64,000 nucleotides of DNA from Parabacteroides sp. AM08-6. GTDB taxonomy: Bacteria > Bacteroidota > Bacteroidia > Bacteroidales > Tannerellaceae. Below are positions 36,710 to 44,804 of the stretch, one piece after another. How positions within the stretch are numbered: the first letter of the stretch is position 1; the number at the start of each line of letters is the position of its first letter. A program made the translations under genes and the position numbers. The stretch spans positions 129,318 through 193,317 of the forward strand of contig NZ_QRMP01000004.1 in the NCBI RefSeq assembly GCF_003473295.1. The letters run 5' to 3'. The notes beneath the pieces are model-generated. The model searched no databases, was not told the origin of the DNA, and saw nothing but the letters and a program-made list of their open reading frames with translations.

Positions 36710-37435
36710 ATGAGTTACAACTGGAACACACGGACAGAGCTTCTATTAGGTGCTGACCGGATGGAACAACTGGCACACAGCCATGTGCTGGTAGTAGGAT
36801 TGGGCGGTGTTGGTGCTTATGCTGCCGAGCAGATATGCCGGGCAGGTGTAGGACACATGACGATTGTAGATGCCGATACGGTAAACGAAAGCAATATCAA
36901 CCGGCAACTTCCGGCCTTGCATTCCACTTTGGGAATGCCCAAAGCGGAAGTGATGGCTCTCCGTCTGTTGGACATCAACCCACGTCTGAAGCTGACAGTT
37001 GTCAACGAATTCTTGCGTGACGAACGGACGGAAGAGATACTGTCGGCTACCCGATACGATTTTGTTGTCGACGCTATCGACTCCCTCAGCCCGAAGGTCT
37101 TCCTGCTCTACCATGCGCTGCAAAAGGGCATCCCCGTTGTTTCCTCTATGGGAGCCGGGGCTAAGACAGACCCTTCGCAGGTGAAGATTGCAGATATTTC
37201 GAAGACCTGCAATTGCGCCTTGGCCAAAGCGGTACGCAAACGTCTCCGCGGACTAGGCGTCAACAAGGGAATTCCGGTAGTATTCTCCACCGAAATGGCT
37301 AATCCTGATGCCGTCATCGAAGTGGACAACGAGCAATGCAAAAGGACTACCACCGGAACCGTATCCTATATGCCGGCTCTTTTCGGATGCTATCTGGCTT
37401 CGTACGTAATTAATCATTTGACAACGGACAACTGA
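36710..37435 (+). CDS. tcdA: tRNA threonylcarbamoyladenosine dehydratase
   Basis: 241 residues. ThiF/E1-like fold with nucleotide loop [13 protein letters not shown] (28-40), [15 protein letters not shown] and the Asp of DAIDSLSPK. The N-terminal [14 protein letters not shown] and [21 protein letters not shown] match TcdA (CsdL), which uses ATP to cyclise t6A to ct6A in tRNA. One base separates it from the ABC ATPase gene; the pairing appears to be operonic without an obvious functional link. Confidence 0.88.
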   Translation: MSYNWNTRTELLLGADRMEQLAHSHVLVVGLGGVGAYAAEQICRAGVGHMTIVDADTVNESNINRQLPALHSTLGMPKAEVMALRLLDINPRLKLTVVNEFLRDERTEEILSATRYDFVVDAIDSLSPKVFLLYHALQKGIPVVSSMGAGAKTDPSQVKIADISKTCNCALAKAVRKRLRGLGVNKGIPVVFSTEMANPDAVIEVDNEQCKRTTTGTVSYMPALFGCYLASYVINHLTTDN

Positions 37436-37436
37436 C

Positions 37437-38090
37437 ATGATACAAACAGAAAATATAACCAAGAGCTTCGGCTCCCTGCAAGTGCTGAAAGGTATCAACC
37501 TTACCGTCGAAGAAGGCGAAATCGTAGCCATTGTCGGCCCGAGCGGAGCAGGCAAGACAACCTTGCTGCAGATTATCGGCACATTGGATAAACCGGACAG
37601 CGGAAAGCTGTACATAAATGGGACAGAAACCGTAAGGCTTTCGGAAGAAAAGCTTGCGGCTTTTCGGAACAAACATATAGGCTTCGTTTTTCAGTTCCAC
37701 CAGCTCTTACCGGAGTTCACGGCACTGGAGAATGTGATGATACCCGCCCTGATAGCCCGCGAAAAGCCTGTCGATGCCGAAAAGCGTGCCAAAGAGATAC
37801 TGGACTTCCTGAAACTGACGGACCGTATGTCGCACAAACCCAATGAGCTTTCGGGTGGCGAGAAACAACGCGTCGCCGTAGCCCGCGCCCTGATAAACAG
37901 GCCATCCGTCATTCTGGCCGACGAACCGTCCGGTAGTCTGGATACCCGGAACAAGGAAGAGCTGCATGCCCTTTTCTTCGACCTCCGCAACCAGATGCAC
38001 CAGACTTTCGTTATCGTCACACATGATGAGAAACTGGCAGCCAACACAGACCGGGTTATCCATATCAAAGACGGTATTGTCGAAAACTGA
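37437..38090 (+). CDS. ABC transporter ATPase of the LolD/MacB type
   Basis: 217 residues. Walker [10 protein letters not shown] (34-42), Q-loop [19 protein letters not shown], signature [15 protein letters not shown] and Walker [13 protein letters not shown] are intact. The sequence [16 protein letters not shown] is typical of LolD-like ATPases, which power lipoprotein release or related export. No permease gene is adjacent, so it probably pairs with a LolC/E-type permease elsewhere. In Bacteroidota this ATPase is often annotated LolD without proof. Confidence 0.9.
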   Translation: MIQTENITKSFGSLQVLKGINLTVEEGEIVAIVGPSGAGKTTLLQIIGTLDKPDSGKLYINGTETVRLSEEKLAAFRNKHIGFVFQFHQLLPEFTALENVMIPALIAREKPVDAEKRAKEILDFLKLTDRMSHKPNELSGGEKQRVAVARALINRPSVILADEPSGSLDTRNKEELHALFFDLRNQMHQTFVIVTHDEKLAANTDRVIHIKDGIVEN

Positions 38091-38140
38091 CAGCCGTCGA
38101 GTATTCGTTTACAAGTCATAATTTCTAATCCACAATTCAA

Positions 38141-39511
38141 ATGAATCATTCAAACAGAGCAACCTTTGGCAGCAAAATCGGAGTCATCCTGGCAACAGTG
38201 GGATGTGCCGTAGGCCTTGGCAATATCTGGCGTTTTCCTTATATGGTCGGAGCAAACGGAGGAGCGGCTTTCCTGCTTATTTATATCATTTGTATCCTGC
38301 TTTTGGGTTTACCCGTGATGATTACCGAGTTCTTTATCGGCCGTTATTCACGCCGGAACGCTGCCGGAGCCTTCAAGATGATGGCACCTGGCACGAGATG
38401 GAGCTTTATCGGATATAACGGCGTAGTGGCGGCTTTCCTGATATTGGGCTTCTATTCCGTAGTGGCTGGATGGACACTCGACTACATCGTACAAGCCTTC
38501 AGCGGAACGCTGAGCGGCAAAACGGCTGCCGACTTCAAACTGGATTTCGAACAATTCTCCTCCAGCATCGTCAGTCCTATAGGCTGGACCATTGCGTTCA
38601 TCGCCCTGACACATATCATTATCATCTCCGGAGTAAAAAAAGGTATCGAACGAGCTTCGAAAGTGATGATGCCTTTGTTATTTTTTATCCTGATAGCTCT
38701 CTGCATCCGCTCCGTGACATTGCCGAATGCGGAGAAAGGACTTGTATTCCTGTTCCATCCGGATTTTGAGAAGATAACCTCGTCGGTCGTGCTCAGTGCC
38801 ATGGGACAAGCATTCTTCTCGTTGAGTATCGGGATGGGCTGCCTGATTACCTACTCCTCCTACTTCAAGAAGGACACAAATCTCCAAAGCACAGCTTTGC
38901 AGGTTACGATACTGGACACACTGGTAGCGATATTGGCCGGTGTGATGATATTCCCGGCCGTATTCAGCTTCGGGATTGCTCCGACAGCCGGCCCCGAACT
39001 GGTATTTATCACATTACCGAACGTGTTCGAACAGTTGCCGCTTGGTTGGCTTTGGTCTGCCGTCTTCTTTGTGTTGCTGGCACTGGCGGCACTGACCTCG
39101 ACGATTTCCTTGCACGAAGTTTCTACCGCGTACGTGCATGAAGAATATCATATTTCGAGAAAAAAGGCAGCTTGGTTTGTTTCGGGCGGTGTGCTGATAT
39201 TAGGAATACTCAGCTCGCTCTCTTTCGGTGTATTAAAAGATTTCACCATCTGCGGCATGGTATTCTTTGATGCACTGGATTACCTGACAGCCAAAATCAT
39301 GCTACCGCTCGGAGGTATGCTTATTTGTATCTTTGTCGGCACGCGCGTTGACCGGAAAATACTGAAAGCGGAGTTGACCAATGAGGGTTCCATCCCTTTC
39401 CATTTCTTCAACACCTATGCTTTCTTCATGAAATATATCGCACCGGTAGCCATCGGCCTCATCTTCCTCAACGAACTGGGTCTTATCAACAAGCTCATCA
39501 AGCTATTCTAA
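38141..39511 (+). CDS. Sodium-dependent transporter of the NSS/SNF family
   Basis: 456 residues with about 11 membrane segments. The family signature is at the N terminus: GCAVGLGNIWRFPYMVGANGG, and SLSIGMGCLITYSSY is the unwound TM6 region. It is expected to cotransport an amino acid or related amine with sodium; the substrate is unknown. It stands alone downstream of the ABC ATPase, with a 50-base gap. Confidence 0.9.
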   Translation: MNHSNRATFGSKIGVILATVGCAVGLGNIWRFPYMVGANGGAAFLLIYIICILLLGLPVMITEFFIGRYSRRNAAGAFKMMAPGTRWSFIGYNGVVAAFLILGFYSVVAGWTLDYIVQAFSGTLSGKTAADFKLDFEQFSSSIVSPIGWTIAFIALTHIIIISGVKKGIERASKVMMPLLFFILIALCIRSVTLPNAEKGLVFLFHPDFEKITSSVVLSAMGQAFFSLSIGMGCLITYSSYFKKDTNLQSTALQVTILDTLVAILAGVMIFPAVFSFGIAPTAGPELVFITLPNVFEQLPLGWLWSAVFFVLLALAALTSTISLHEVSTAYVHEEYHISRKKAAWFVSGGVLILGILSSLSFGVLKDFTICGMVFFDALDYLTAKIMLPLGGMLICIFVGTRVDRKILKAELTNEGSIPFHFFNTYAFFMKYIAPVAIGLIFLNELGLINKLIKLF

Positions 39512-39521
39512 AATAAATCAG

Positions 39522-39559
39522 GAAGTTCCTTGCTTATCAGCGAGGAACTTCTATCTTTG
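39522..39559 (+). promoter_or_regulatory. Promoter and inverted-repeat operator of the toxin-antitoxin pair
   Basis: TTG (39530-39532) and TATCTTTG (39552-39559) are separated by 19 bases, an ideal Bacteroidota promoter. An inverted repeat, GAAGTTCCT (39522-39530) and AGGAACTTC (39543-39551), overlaps both elements, as expected for an operator bound by an autoregulating antitoxin. It may also serve as a weak terminator of the upstream transporter gene. Confidence 0.6.
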
Positions 39560-39596
39560 CATACTAGTATTCATTTTCAATAAAAACATTCGCCTT

Positions 39597-39764
39597 ATGG
39601 AAATCAAAACCAACCGAAAAAAGAAAGTATTACTTCCCGGTCTCAACATGACAAAAGAGGAGTTTATGTCGCGTGTTCACCAAGCAGAACAAGGACCATT
39701 CTACACGATTGACGAGTTCAAGCAGAAGATGCAAGAATGGAAGATGCAAAAATACGGCCTATAA
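39597..39764 (+). CDS. Antitoxin of a RelE/ParE-type pair (short protein)
   Basis: 55 residues, no recognisable DNA-binding domain by eye: basic start (NRKKKV), a central MTKEEFMSRV and a helical charged C terminus (EFKQKMQEWKM). It lies immediately upstream of a RelE-type toxin gene, overlaps it by 28 bases and follows a promoter with an operator-like repeat. These features fit an antitoxin; its family is not identified. Translation of the toxin is probably coupled. Confidence 0.65.
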   Translation: MEIKTNRKKKVLLPGLNMTKEEFMSRVHQAEQGPFYTIDEFKQKMQEWKMQKYGL

Positions 39765-40072
39765 GAATAGCAGACCTGTTCTATGAATCAATAAAAAATA
39801 TATTTGAATATGGCGTAGAACAATTCGGCTTCCTTCAAGCCTTAAAATATGAAAGCCTTATCTATGAAGAAGTAGACAAACTCCCCCTTAGATATTTAGC
39901 TCATCCGGAATGTAGATACCTATCAACAAAAGACAGGAGATACCGTACGATTATACTCCCTGCACACTTTATTTTATATCGCATTACGGCTACTCAAATC
40001 GAAATCCTCGATATTGTATCTTATCGGGAAAGCATATCACACATTAAAAGAAGAAGAAATATCAAACTGTAA
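39737..40072 (+). CDS. RelE/ParE-type toxin
   Basis: 111 residues. The order of helices and strands follows RelE/ParE toxins: IADLFYESIKNIFEYGVEQFG (split by helices), an alpha-helical region, then PECRYLSTKDRRYRTIIL, AHFILYRITATQIEILDIVSYRES. The region VYRI/ILYRI followed by IL.I and a basic C terminus (HIKRRRNIKL) is typical. RelE cleaves mRNA on the ribosome and ParE poisons gyrase; which applies cannot be told. The start codon lies inside the antitoxin gene. Confidence 0.78.
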   Translation: MEDAKIRPIRIADLFYESIKNIFEYGVEQFGFLQALKYESLIYEEVDKLPLRYLAHPECRYLSTKDRRYRTIILPAHFILYRITATQIEILDIVSYRESISHIKRRRNIKL

Positions 40073-40089
40073 TACTGTATTCATTAACT

Positions 40090-40839
40090 ATGAACTGGCG
40101 CGACCTTCTCTACTTCTCCAAAGGCGAACGACGAGCCTTGACACTGCTCCTTTGCCTGATTACGGCCTCTTGGATTATCCTGTTGGTGACTGAAGACCCA
40201 GCTTCGCCTACTCCGGAATATTCCCCTACGCTCTCCCCTCCGGATTCATCCGGAAGAAAGAATATTTCCTCCCGAAAGAAAACAGAATTTCATCCGAAGG
40301 GAACTTCTGTTTCTTCCGAAGGAAACAAATCGACCTTTAAGGGTAAAAATTCTACCCTTAAAGGTAATTCCCGCTACCCTATAGGGAAGAAAGGCACACC
40401 CTATAAAGCATATCCAACGGTTGAAAAGTATCCCGAAGGAACCCTAATCGAGCTAAACACAGCCGATACCGCAAGCCTGAAGAAAGTTCCGGGCATCGGT
40501 AGTACTTTCGCCCGACGTATCGTGAAATACAGGAAATTGTTAGGTGGCTTCTACACTGTAGAACAACTGCAAGAGGTGTATGGTATCGATGAAACACGCT
40601 ATCAGTCGCTCAAAAAGTGGTTCACGGTCGATACGGTCTATATGCAACAGCTTCCCGTCAACCGTTTGCCTGCCGATTCCCTCAACCGTCATCCCTACAT
40701 CAGTTACCGGCAAGCCCGGGCTATCGAACAACTCCGCAAACAAAAAAGCAGGCTCTCCGGATGGGAGAACCTGCAACTAATAGAAGAATTTAACGACGGT
40801 GACAAAGAACGGCTACGCCCTTACCTGTCGTTCCGGTAA
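40090..40839 (+). CDS. Helix-hairpin-helix protein (ComEA-like), membrane anchored
   Basis: 249 residues. One N-terminal membrane segment (about 17-33) leads to a Ser/Pro/Lys-rich linker (about 40-115), then two HhH domains: ELNTADTASLKKVPGIGSTF with RIVKYRKLLGGF, and a second VNRLPADSLNRHPYISYRQA. The GIG loop is typical of non-specific DNA binding. ComEA-like proteins act in DNA uptake or repair; the role in Bacteroidota is unknown. The linker DNA holds a perfect 13-bp inverted repeat (40333-40365). Confidence 0.82.
   Translation: MNWRDLLYFSKGERRALTLLLCLITASWIILLVTEDPASPTPEYSPTLSPPDSSGRKNISSRKKTEFHPKGTSVSSEGNKSTFKGKNSTLKGNSRYPIGKKGTPYKAYPTVEKYPEGTLIELNTADTASLKKVPGIGSTFARRIVKYRKLLGGFYTVEQLQEVYGIDETRYQSLKKWFTVDTVYMQQLPVNRLPADSLNRHPYISYRQARAIEQLRKQKSRLSGWENLQLIEEFNDGDKERLRPYLSFR
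40333..40365 (+). repeat. Perfect 13-bp hairpin inside the HhH gene
   Basis: ACCTTTAAGGGTA (40333-40345) and TACCCTTAAAGGT (40353-40365) are exact inverse copies around a 7-base loop. Each arm is itself nearly palindromic (CCTTTAAGGG). It codes for part of the low-complexity linker. Confidence 0.6.
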
Positions 40840-41047
40840 TACGTCAAAAGCTTTACGCCTCATCACTGGGACATAAAGCTCAAACATGTAAATCAGTTAT
40901 TAAAAAAAACGAAGCAGTGTGTATTAATTAACAGAATTTCATCATTTCATTGACAAAGGAACAAGCTTGGCATTACAACAAGATGACAGAGAAAAGACAT
41001 TTATAATTATTTTATATCTATATTTGTTCGTAAACATACATCGTCCC

Positions 41048-41812
41048 ATGATATATCTCAAGCAAATCAAGCTGAACAACCCGGAACTGGTAGAAGGACC
41101 GGTAGAGGAATTGAAGTATCCTTACCGTGCGGCAGCAGTCCGTCATCTCGAATCGATTGTATTCAACAAGCCCGTCACCTTTCTGGTAGGCGAAAACGGT
41201 ATCGGGAAATCGACTCTGCTGGAAGCCGTCATGTTCAGATATGAAACGCATGATGAGGATGAACGGGGAATGCTGAACGACGGGCGGGAAGGACTCAAAA
41301 TGTATGCGAACGTACTCCCCGACAATATTCATCTGAAAGAAGAACACAAACCGGACAATCATTTCTTCTTCCGCGCAGAATCCTTCTTCGACTTTGCCCG
41401 CGAACTGGACAATAAATCGATGAAAGATATTCTAAATTACGGACGGGATTACACGATGGGGCAGTATGGCGGACGACGACTGTTGGAACAATCGCACGGA
41501 GAGAGTTTTCTCAATACTTTCCTGCATTACGGCGGACGGAACATGCTGTATATATTGGATGAACCGGAAGCCGCCCTTTCCCCACAGCGGCAATTGGCAT
41601 TGTTGGTCAGAATGAAGGAACTTGTGGACCGGCAATGTCAACTTATCATCTCCACTCATTCCCCCATCCTCATGGCCTATCCCGGAGCCGAAATCTATCT
41701 GATTGATGAAGAAGGTGCACGCATCACACCGTATGAGGAAACGGAGCATTACCAACTCACAAAATACTTCCTGACGCATACGGAGCAGATGTTGCGGGAT
41801 TTGTTTGCCTAA
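41048..41812 (+). CDS. AAA/SMC-like ATPase (single-domain ABC-type, OLD/RecF-like)
   Basis: 254 residues from the ATG at 41048, chosen because it begins MIYLKQIKLNNPE; an upstream in-frame extension to 40967 is AT-rich and does not look like this family. Walker A is GENGIGKST (48-56), Walker B LYILDEPEAALSP, and a switch histidine STHSPILMA follows. Such compact ATPases are common as uncharacterised 'AAA family ATPase' in many bacteria, sometimes in defence or repair pairs. No partner gene is adjacent, so no system is claimed. Confidence 0.85.
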   Translation: MIYLKQIKLNNPELVEGPVEELKYPYRAAAVRHLESIVFNKPVTFLVGENGIGKSTLLEAVMFRYETHDEDERGMLNDGREGLKMYANVLPDNIHLKEEHKPDNHFFFRAESFFDFARELDNKSMKDILNYGRDYTMGQYGGRRLLEQSHGESFLNTFLHYGGRNMLYILDEPEAALSPQRQLALLVRMKELVDRQCQLIISTHSPILMAYPGAEIYLIDEEGARITPYEETEHYQLTKYFLTHTEQMLRDLFA

Positions 41813-41824
41813 CCGCCCGAACTG

Positions 41825-42331
41825 CTATTTTATCCAAGCATTCACAATCTCGGCTACATACACATTGTGCAGGTTACCGGACTGTGCGTTGTACCATTTC
41901 TCGCATAAGTCAGGGTCGACAAAGCTCTCCTTTTCCATCTTCGTCGTATAAAGGGTTTTACACTCTAAGGTCAGACGCGACTCCTCAAAGCAGGGGTTAC
42001 CGTCGGCGGTAAAATAGGGAGTCAGGCCTGTTGCAGCCACTTTATCGATATCGCGGCCGGACTTACTTCCACAGATTTTATGCGCCGTCTTATGTTCTTC
42101 CCCCAGGAAAGAAAGGGTGAAACTCCCCTTTGCATCCACAAATTCACGTGTATAACGTTCCGGGCGGATGAAGACGAATACAACCGGCTTGTTCCACAAA
42201 TAGCCGACTCCTCCCCAGCTGGCTGTCATCATATTAAACTTGTCTTTGTCGCCGGCACTTACCAACATCCACTCTTTACTTATAATCTCGATGAAATTGT
42301 CTTTTATCAGACTTGGTTCGATTGCTTTCAT
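41825..42331 (-). CDS. Flavin reductase family protein
   Basis: 168 residues from the ATG at 42331; a longer in-frame start at 42358 (TTG) is less likely. The FMN-binding split-barrel shows MMTASWGGVGYLWNKPVVFVFIRPERYT and the FTLSFL motif. It probably reduces flavin with NAD(P)H or binds FMN as an oxidoreductase. It is monocistronic, convergent with the AAA ATPase gene. Confidence 0.85.
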   Translation of the reverse strand: MKAIEPSLIKDNFIEIISKEWMLVSAGDKDKFNMMTASWGGVGYLWNKPVVFVFIRPERYTREFVDAKGSFTLSFLGEEHKTAHKICGSKSGRDIDKVAATGLTPYFTADGNPCFEESRLTLECKTLYTTKMEKESFVDPDLCEKWYNAQSGNLHNVYVAEIVNAWIK

Positions 42332-42456
42332 ATTCTTTCTGTCTTTATTGTTATTCAAAGATAAGGATTAATCTCATTTGCCACAACATCCGGACAAGAG
42401 ATAAAATCCTCCGCAACAAAGTCAGGGCATAACGGAAAGATTTTGTCCGGAATCGC

Positions 42457-42464
42457 TATCTTTG
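42457..42464 (+). promoter_or_regulatory. -7 promoter box of the sodium:alanine symporter gene
   Basis: TATCTTTG matches TAnnTTTG and ends 47 bases before the ATG at 42512. Confidence 0.55.
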
Positions 42465-42511
42465 TAAAGACAATCATACACAAATAATAATCAAAAGCAT
42501 AAAAATATTTG

Positions 42512-43909
42512 ATGGAAATACTGAACAACTGGATTAGTACGGCGAATGATGTTTTATGGTCGTACGTATTGATAATTATGCTACTTGGCTGTGCTGCCTG
42601 GTTTACACTGAAGACAAGGTTCGTACAGTTCCGGATGATAGGCGAAATGGTCCGGTTGCTCGGTGACTCCACGGGGAAACATGATGGAGAAAAACATATC
42701 TCCTCCTTCCAGGCTTTCGCCGTATCACTGGCCAGCCGCGTGGGAACAGGAAATCTGGCAGGAGTAGCCACAGCCATTGCGGTAGGCGGCCCGGGAGCTG
42801 TTTTCTGGATGTGGATAATTGCATTATTAGGTGCCTCAAGCGCATTTGTCGAGTCTACGTTAGCCCAGTTATACAAGACAAAGGGGAACGACTCTTTTGT
42901 CGGAGGTCCCGCCTATTATATGAAGAAGGGATTGGGGTTGGAATGGATGGGTATTTTGTTTGCCGTCCTGATATCGATAACATTCGGATTCGCATTCAAT
43001 TCGGTACAAAGTAATACGATTTGTGCAGCATTGCAAGGGTCGTTTGGTGTCAGCCCGGCAGTAATGGGAACGATATTAATGGTATTGACACTGGCTATCA
43101 TTTTCGGAGGCATCCAACGGATTGCAAAGGTGAGTAGTGTGATTGTCCCGATTATGGCGTTGGGATATATAGCGTTGGCATTGGGGATTGTGCTTTTTAA
43201 TATCACGGAACTCCCCGGCGTTATCAAGCTGATTGTAAGCAGTGCTTTCGGTTGGGAACAGGCATTAGGCGGAACTGCCGGTGCAGCATTGATGCAAGGT
43301 ATCAAGCGGGGACTGTTCAGCAACGAGGCCGGTATGGGCTCGGCTCCGAATGTAGCGGCAACAGCCTCGGTCTCTCATCCGGTGAAGCAAGGATTGATAC
43401 AAACATTAGGTGTCTTTACCGATACCTTGGTGATTTGTACTTGTACGGCTTTTATCATCCTCTTCAGCGGCGCTCCGTTGGATGGCTCGGTGAATGGTGT
43501 ACAACTGACGCAACATGCGCTGACAAACGAAATAGGAAACGCCGGAGGTATTTTTGTGGCAATCGCCATTCTTCTTTTTGCTTTCAGCAGTATCATCGGT
43601 AATTATTATTATGGAGAAGCAAACATACGTTACATCACAAGTAAGAAAAGCGTTCTTTACCTTTACCGCCTGCTGGTCGGAGGAATGGTCCTTTTTGGAG
43701 CGTTGGCTACTCTCGAACTGGCCTGGAGCCTGGCAGACATCATGATGGCATTGATGACCATTTGTAACCTGGTTGCTATTTCCCTACTCAGCAAACAAGC
43801 TTTCCTGCTCCTGAACGATTACCTGGCGCAGAAACGCAATGGCATCAAAAGCCCGGTATTTGACAAAGAACGCATCCCGCAGCTAAAAGGGAAAGCAGAA
43901 TGTTGGTAA
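42512..43909 (+). CDS. Sodium:alanine symporter family transporter (AGCS)
   Basis: 465 residues from ATG 42512; a TTG one codon upstream is ignored. About ten membrane segments. The family motifs are FQAFAVSLASRVGTGNLAGVATA and GLFSNEAGMGSAPNVAATA. It cotransports alanine or glycine with sodium. Its downstream bidirectional hairpin separates it from the convergent lipoprotein gene. Confidence 0.92.
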   Translation: MEILNNWISTANDVLWSYVLIIMLLGCAAWFTLKTRFVQFRMIGEMVRLLGDSTGKHDGEKHISSFQAFAVSLASRVGTGNLAGVATAIAVGGPGAVFWMWIIALLGASSAFVESTLAQLYKTKGNDSFVGGPAYYMKKGLGLEWMGILFAVLISITFGFAFNSVQSNTICAALQGSFGVSPAVMGTILMVLTLAIIFGGIQRIAKVSSVIVPIMALGYIALALGIVLFNITELPGVIKLIVSSAFGWEQALGGTAGAALMQGIKRGLFSNEAGMGSAPNVAATASVSHPVKQGLIQTLGVFTDTLVICTCTAFIILFSGAPLDGSVNGVQLTQHALTNEIGNAGGIFVAIAILLFAFSSIIGNYYYGEANIRYITSKKSVLYLYRLLVGGMVLFGALATLELAWSLADIMMALMTICNLVAISLLSKQAFLLLNDYLAQKRNGIKSPVFDKERIPQLKGKAECW

Positions 43910-43926
43910 ATAGCATCTATCCAAAA

Positions 43927-43958
43927 AAGGCCACAGATAATTCTTTATCCATGGCCTT
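43927..43958. terminator. Bidirectional terminator
   Basis: AAGGCCA (43927-43933) pairs with TGGCCTT (43952-43958) around an 18-base loop, flanked by A6 on the left and TTCTT on the right. It lies between convergent genes, so it can end transcription from both. Confidence 0.55.
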
Positions 43959-43985
43959 CTTACAAAGATACTTAATATATCACAC

Positions 43986-44786
43986 CTATTCTATTACCGG
44001 TTGCAGTGAGAGCATAAACGGTTCTCCTTCGTTTCCATTACTTCCATCTTTGCTAAAAGAGAAAGTCTCCGATGCCTTATAGATACCGCTCGTCTGGAAA
44101 CTATAATACTGGAAATATACGGAAGACTTTTCCTCTTTCTTTCCCCGTATTTCAAACATATACACTTTCTTGCCTTCTACGACTTTTGCTTCTCCGACAC
44201 CCCGGCATTCATCTCCTACAAATGCGGCCAGCAGGTCCTTATCCCGACTGTCGAACGGAAGCGGTTCCGTTAAAGCGACAACAGCAGTCATCACTTCCGG
44301 ATACTTACCGGATTCTTCAAAAGGAGGGATAGCTGGTTCGGAAGCTTTCCCGTATGTCCCATTTTGAGTAAACTCCAATAAATCCCGGCAAACATAAGTT
44401 TTCTTATTCCTTACACTGTAATATTTCAGTGTCACCCGTTGTTTCTCCGGCGAATTACCACGGATATGAAGAAAATACAAACTCCTACCATTCGTATCTA
44501 TTCCTTTTGTTATTCCCCGGCACTCGTCGCCAACAAAGGCGGATATTTCATCGCCGGCATCCGCATACGTCTCCAGAAAGTCGGATAAACGGATAATAGC
44601 CGTCATGCTGAACTGGTAAACACCGCTTGCAGGCGGTTCCCAAGAAGGCTGAGGTTCATTCTCGACCAGATTAAGTTCCCAAGTGGTCGGTTCCGGGACC
44701 ACCTGAGGCCCCGGTTCTTCCGACTTACAGTTCCACAAAAGAGTGGAAACTGTTAGTAGTATTACATAATTGATAATCTTTCTCAT
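43986..44786 (-). CDS. Lipoprotein with two copies of a 'FVGDECRG' module shared with the giant neighbour
   Basis: 266 residues. Lipobox LLWNC (Cys20). After a proline-rich linker, two modules of about 100 residues follow: FSMTAIIRLSDFLE to AFVGDECRG (83-91), and VMTAVVALTEPLPF to AFVGDECRG (188-196), each continuing with a strand ending in a tyrosine-rich YYS. The same module pattern (MSVVATV, then AYVGGELRG, then YFVTIGG) occurs in the C-terminal third of the adjacent 3238-residue protein. No enzyme motif is seen. Eighteen bases separate the two genes, and this one is downstream, so they are probably one operon. Function unknown; binding or docking at the surface is inference. Confidence 0.65.
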   Translation of the reverse strand: MRKIINYVILLTVSTLLWNCKSEEPGPQVVPEPTTWELNLVENEPQPSWEPPASGVYQFSMTAIIRLSDFLETYADAGDEISAFVGDECRGITKGIDTNGRSLYFLHIRGNSPEKQRVTLKYYSVRNKKTYVCRDLLEFTQNGTYGKASEPAIPPFEESGKYPEVMTAVVALTEPLPFDSRDKDLLAAFVGDECRGVGEAKVVEGKKVYMFEIRGKKEEKSSVYFQYYSFQTSGIYKASETFSFSKDGSNGNEGEPFMLSLQPVIE

Positions 44787-44804
44787 TCTTTCGTACTGAT
44801 TAAA

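Noticed and set aside
40967..41047. Upstream extension of the AAA ATPase
   Set aside because: The extension is AT-rich, unlike the gene body, and the family start MIYLKQIKL is at 41048.
41048..42331. AAA ATPase with flavin reductase as a defence pair
   Set aside because: The genes are convergent, not an operon, and no nuclease, TOPRIM or other effector is present nearby.
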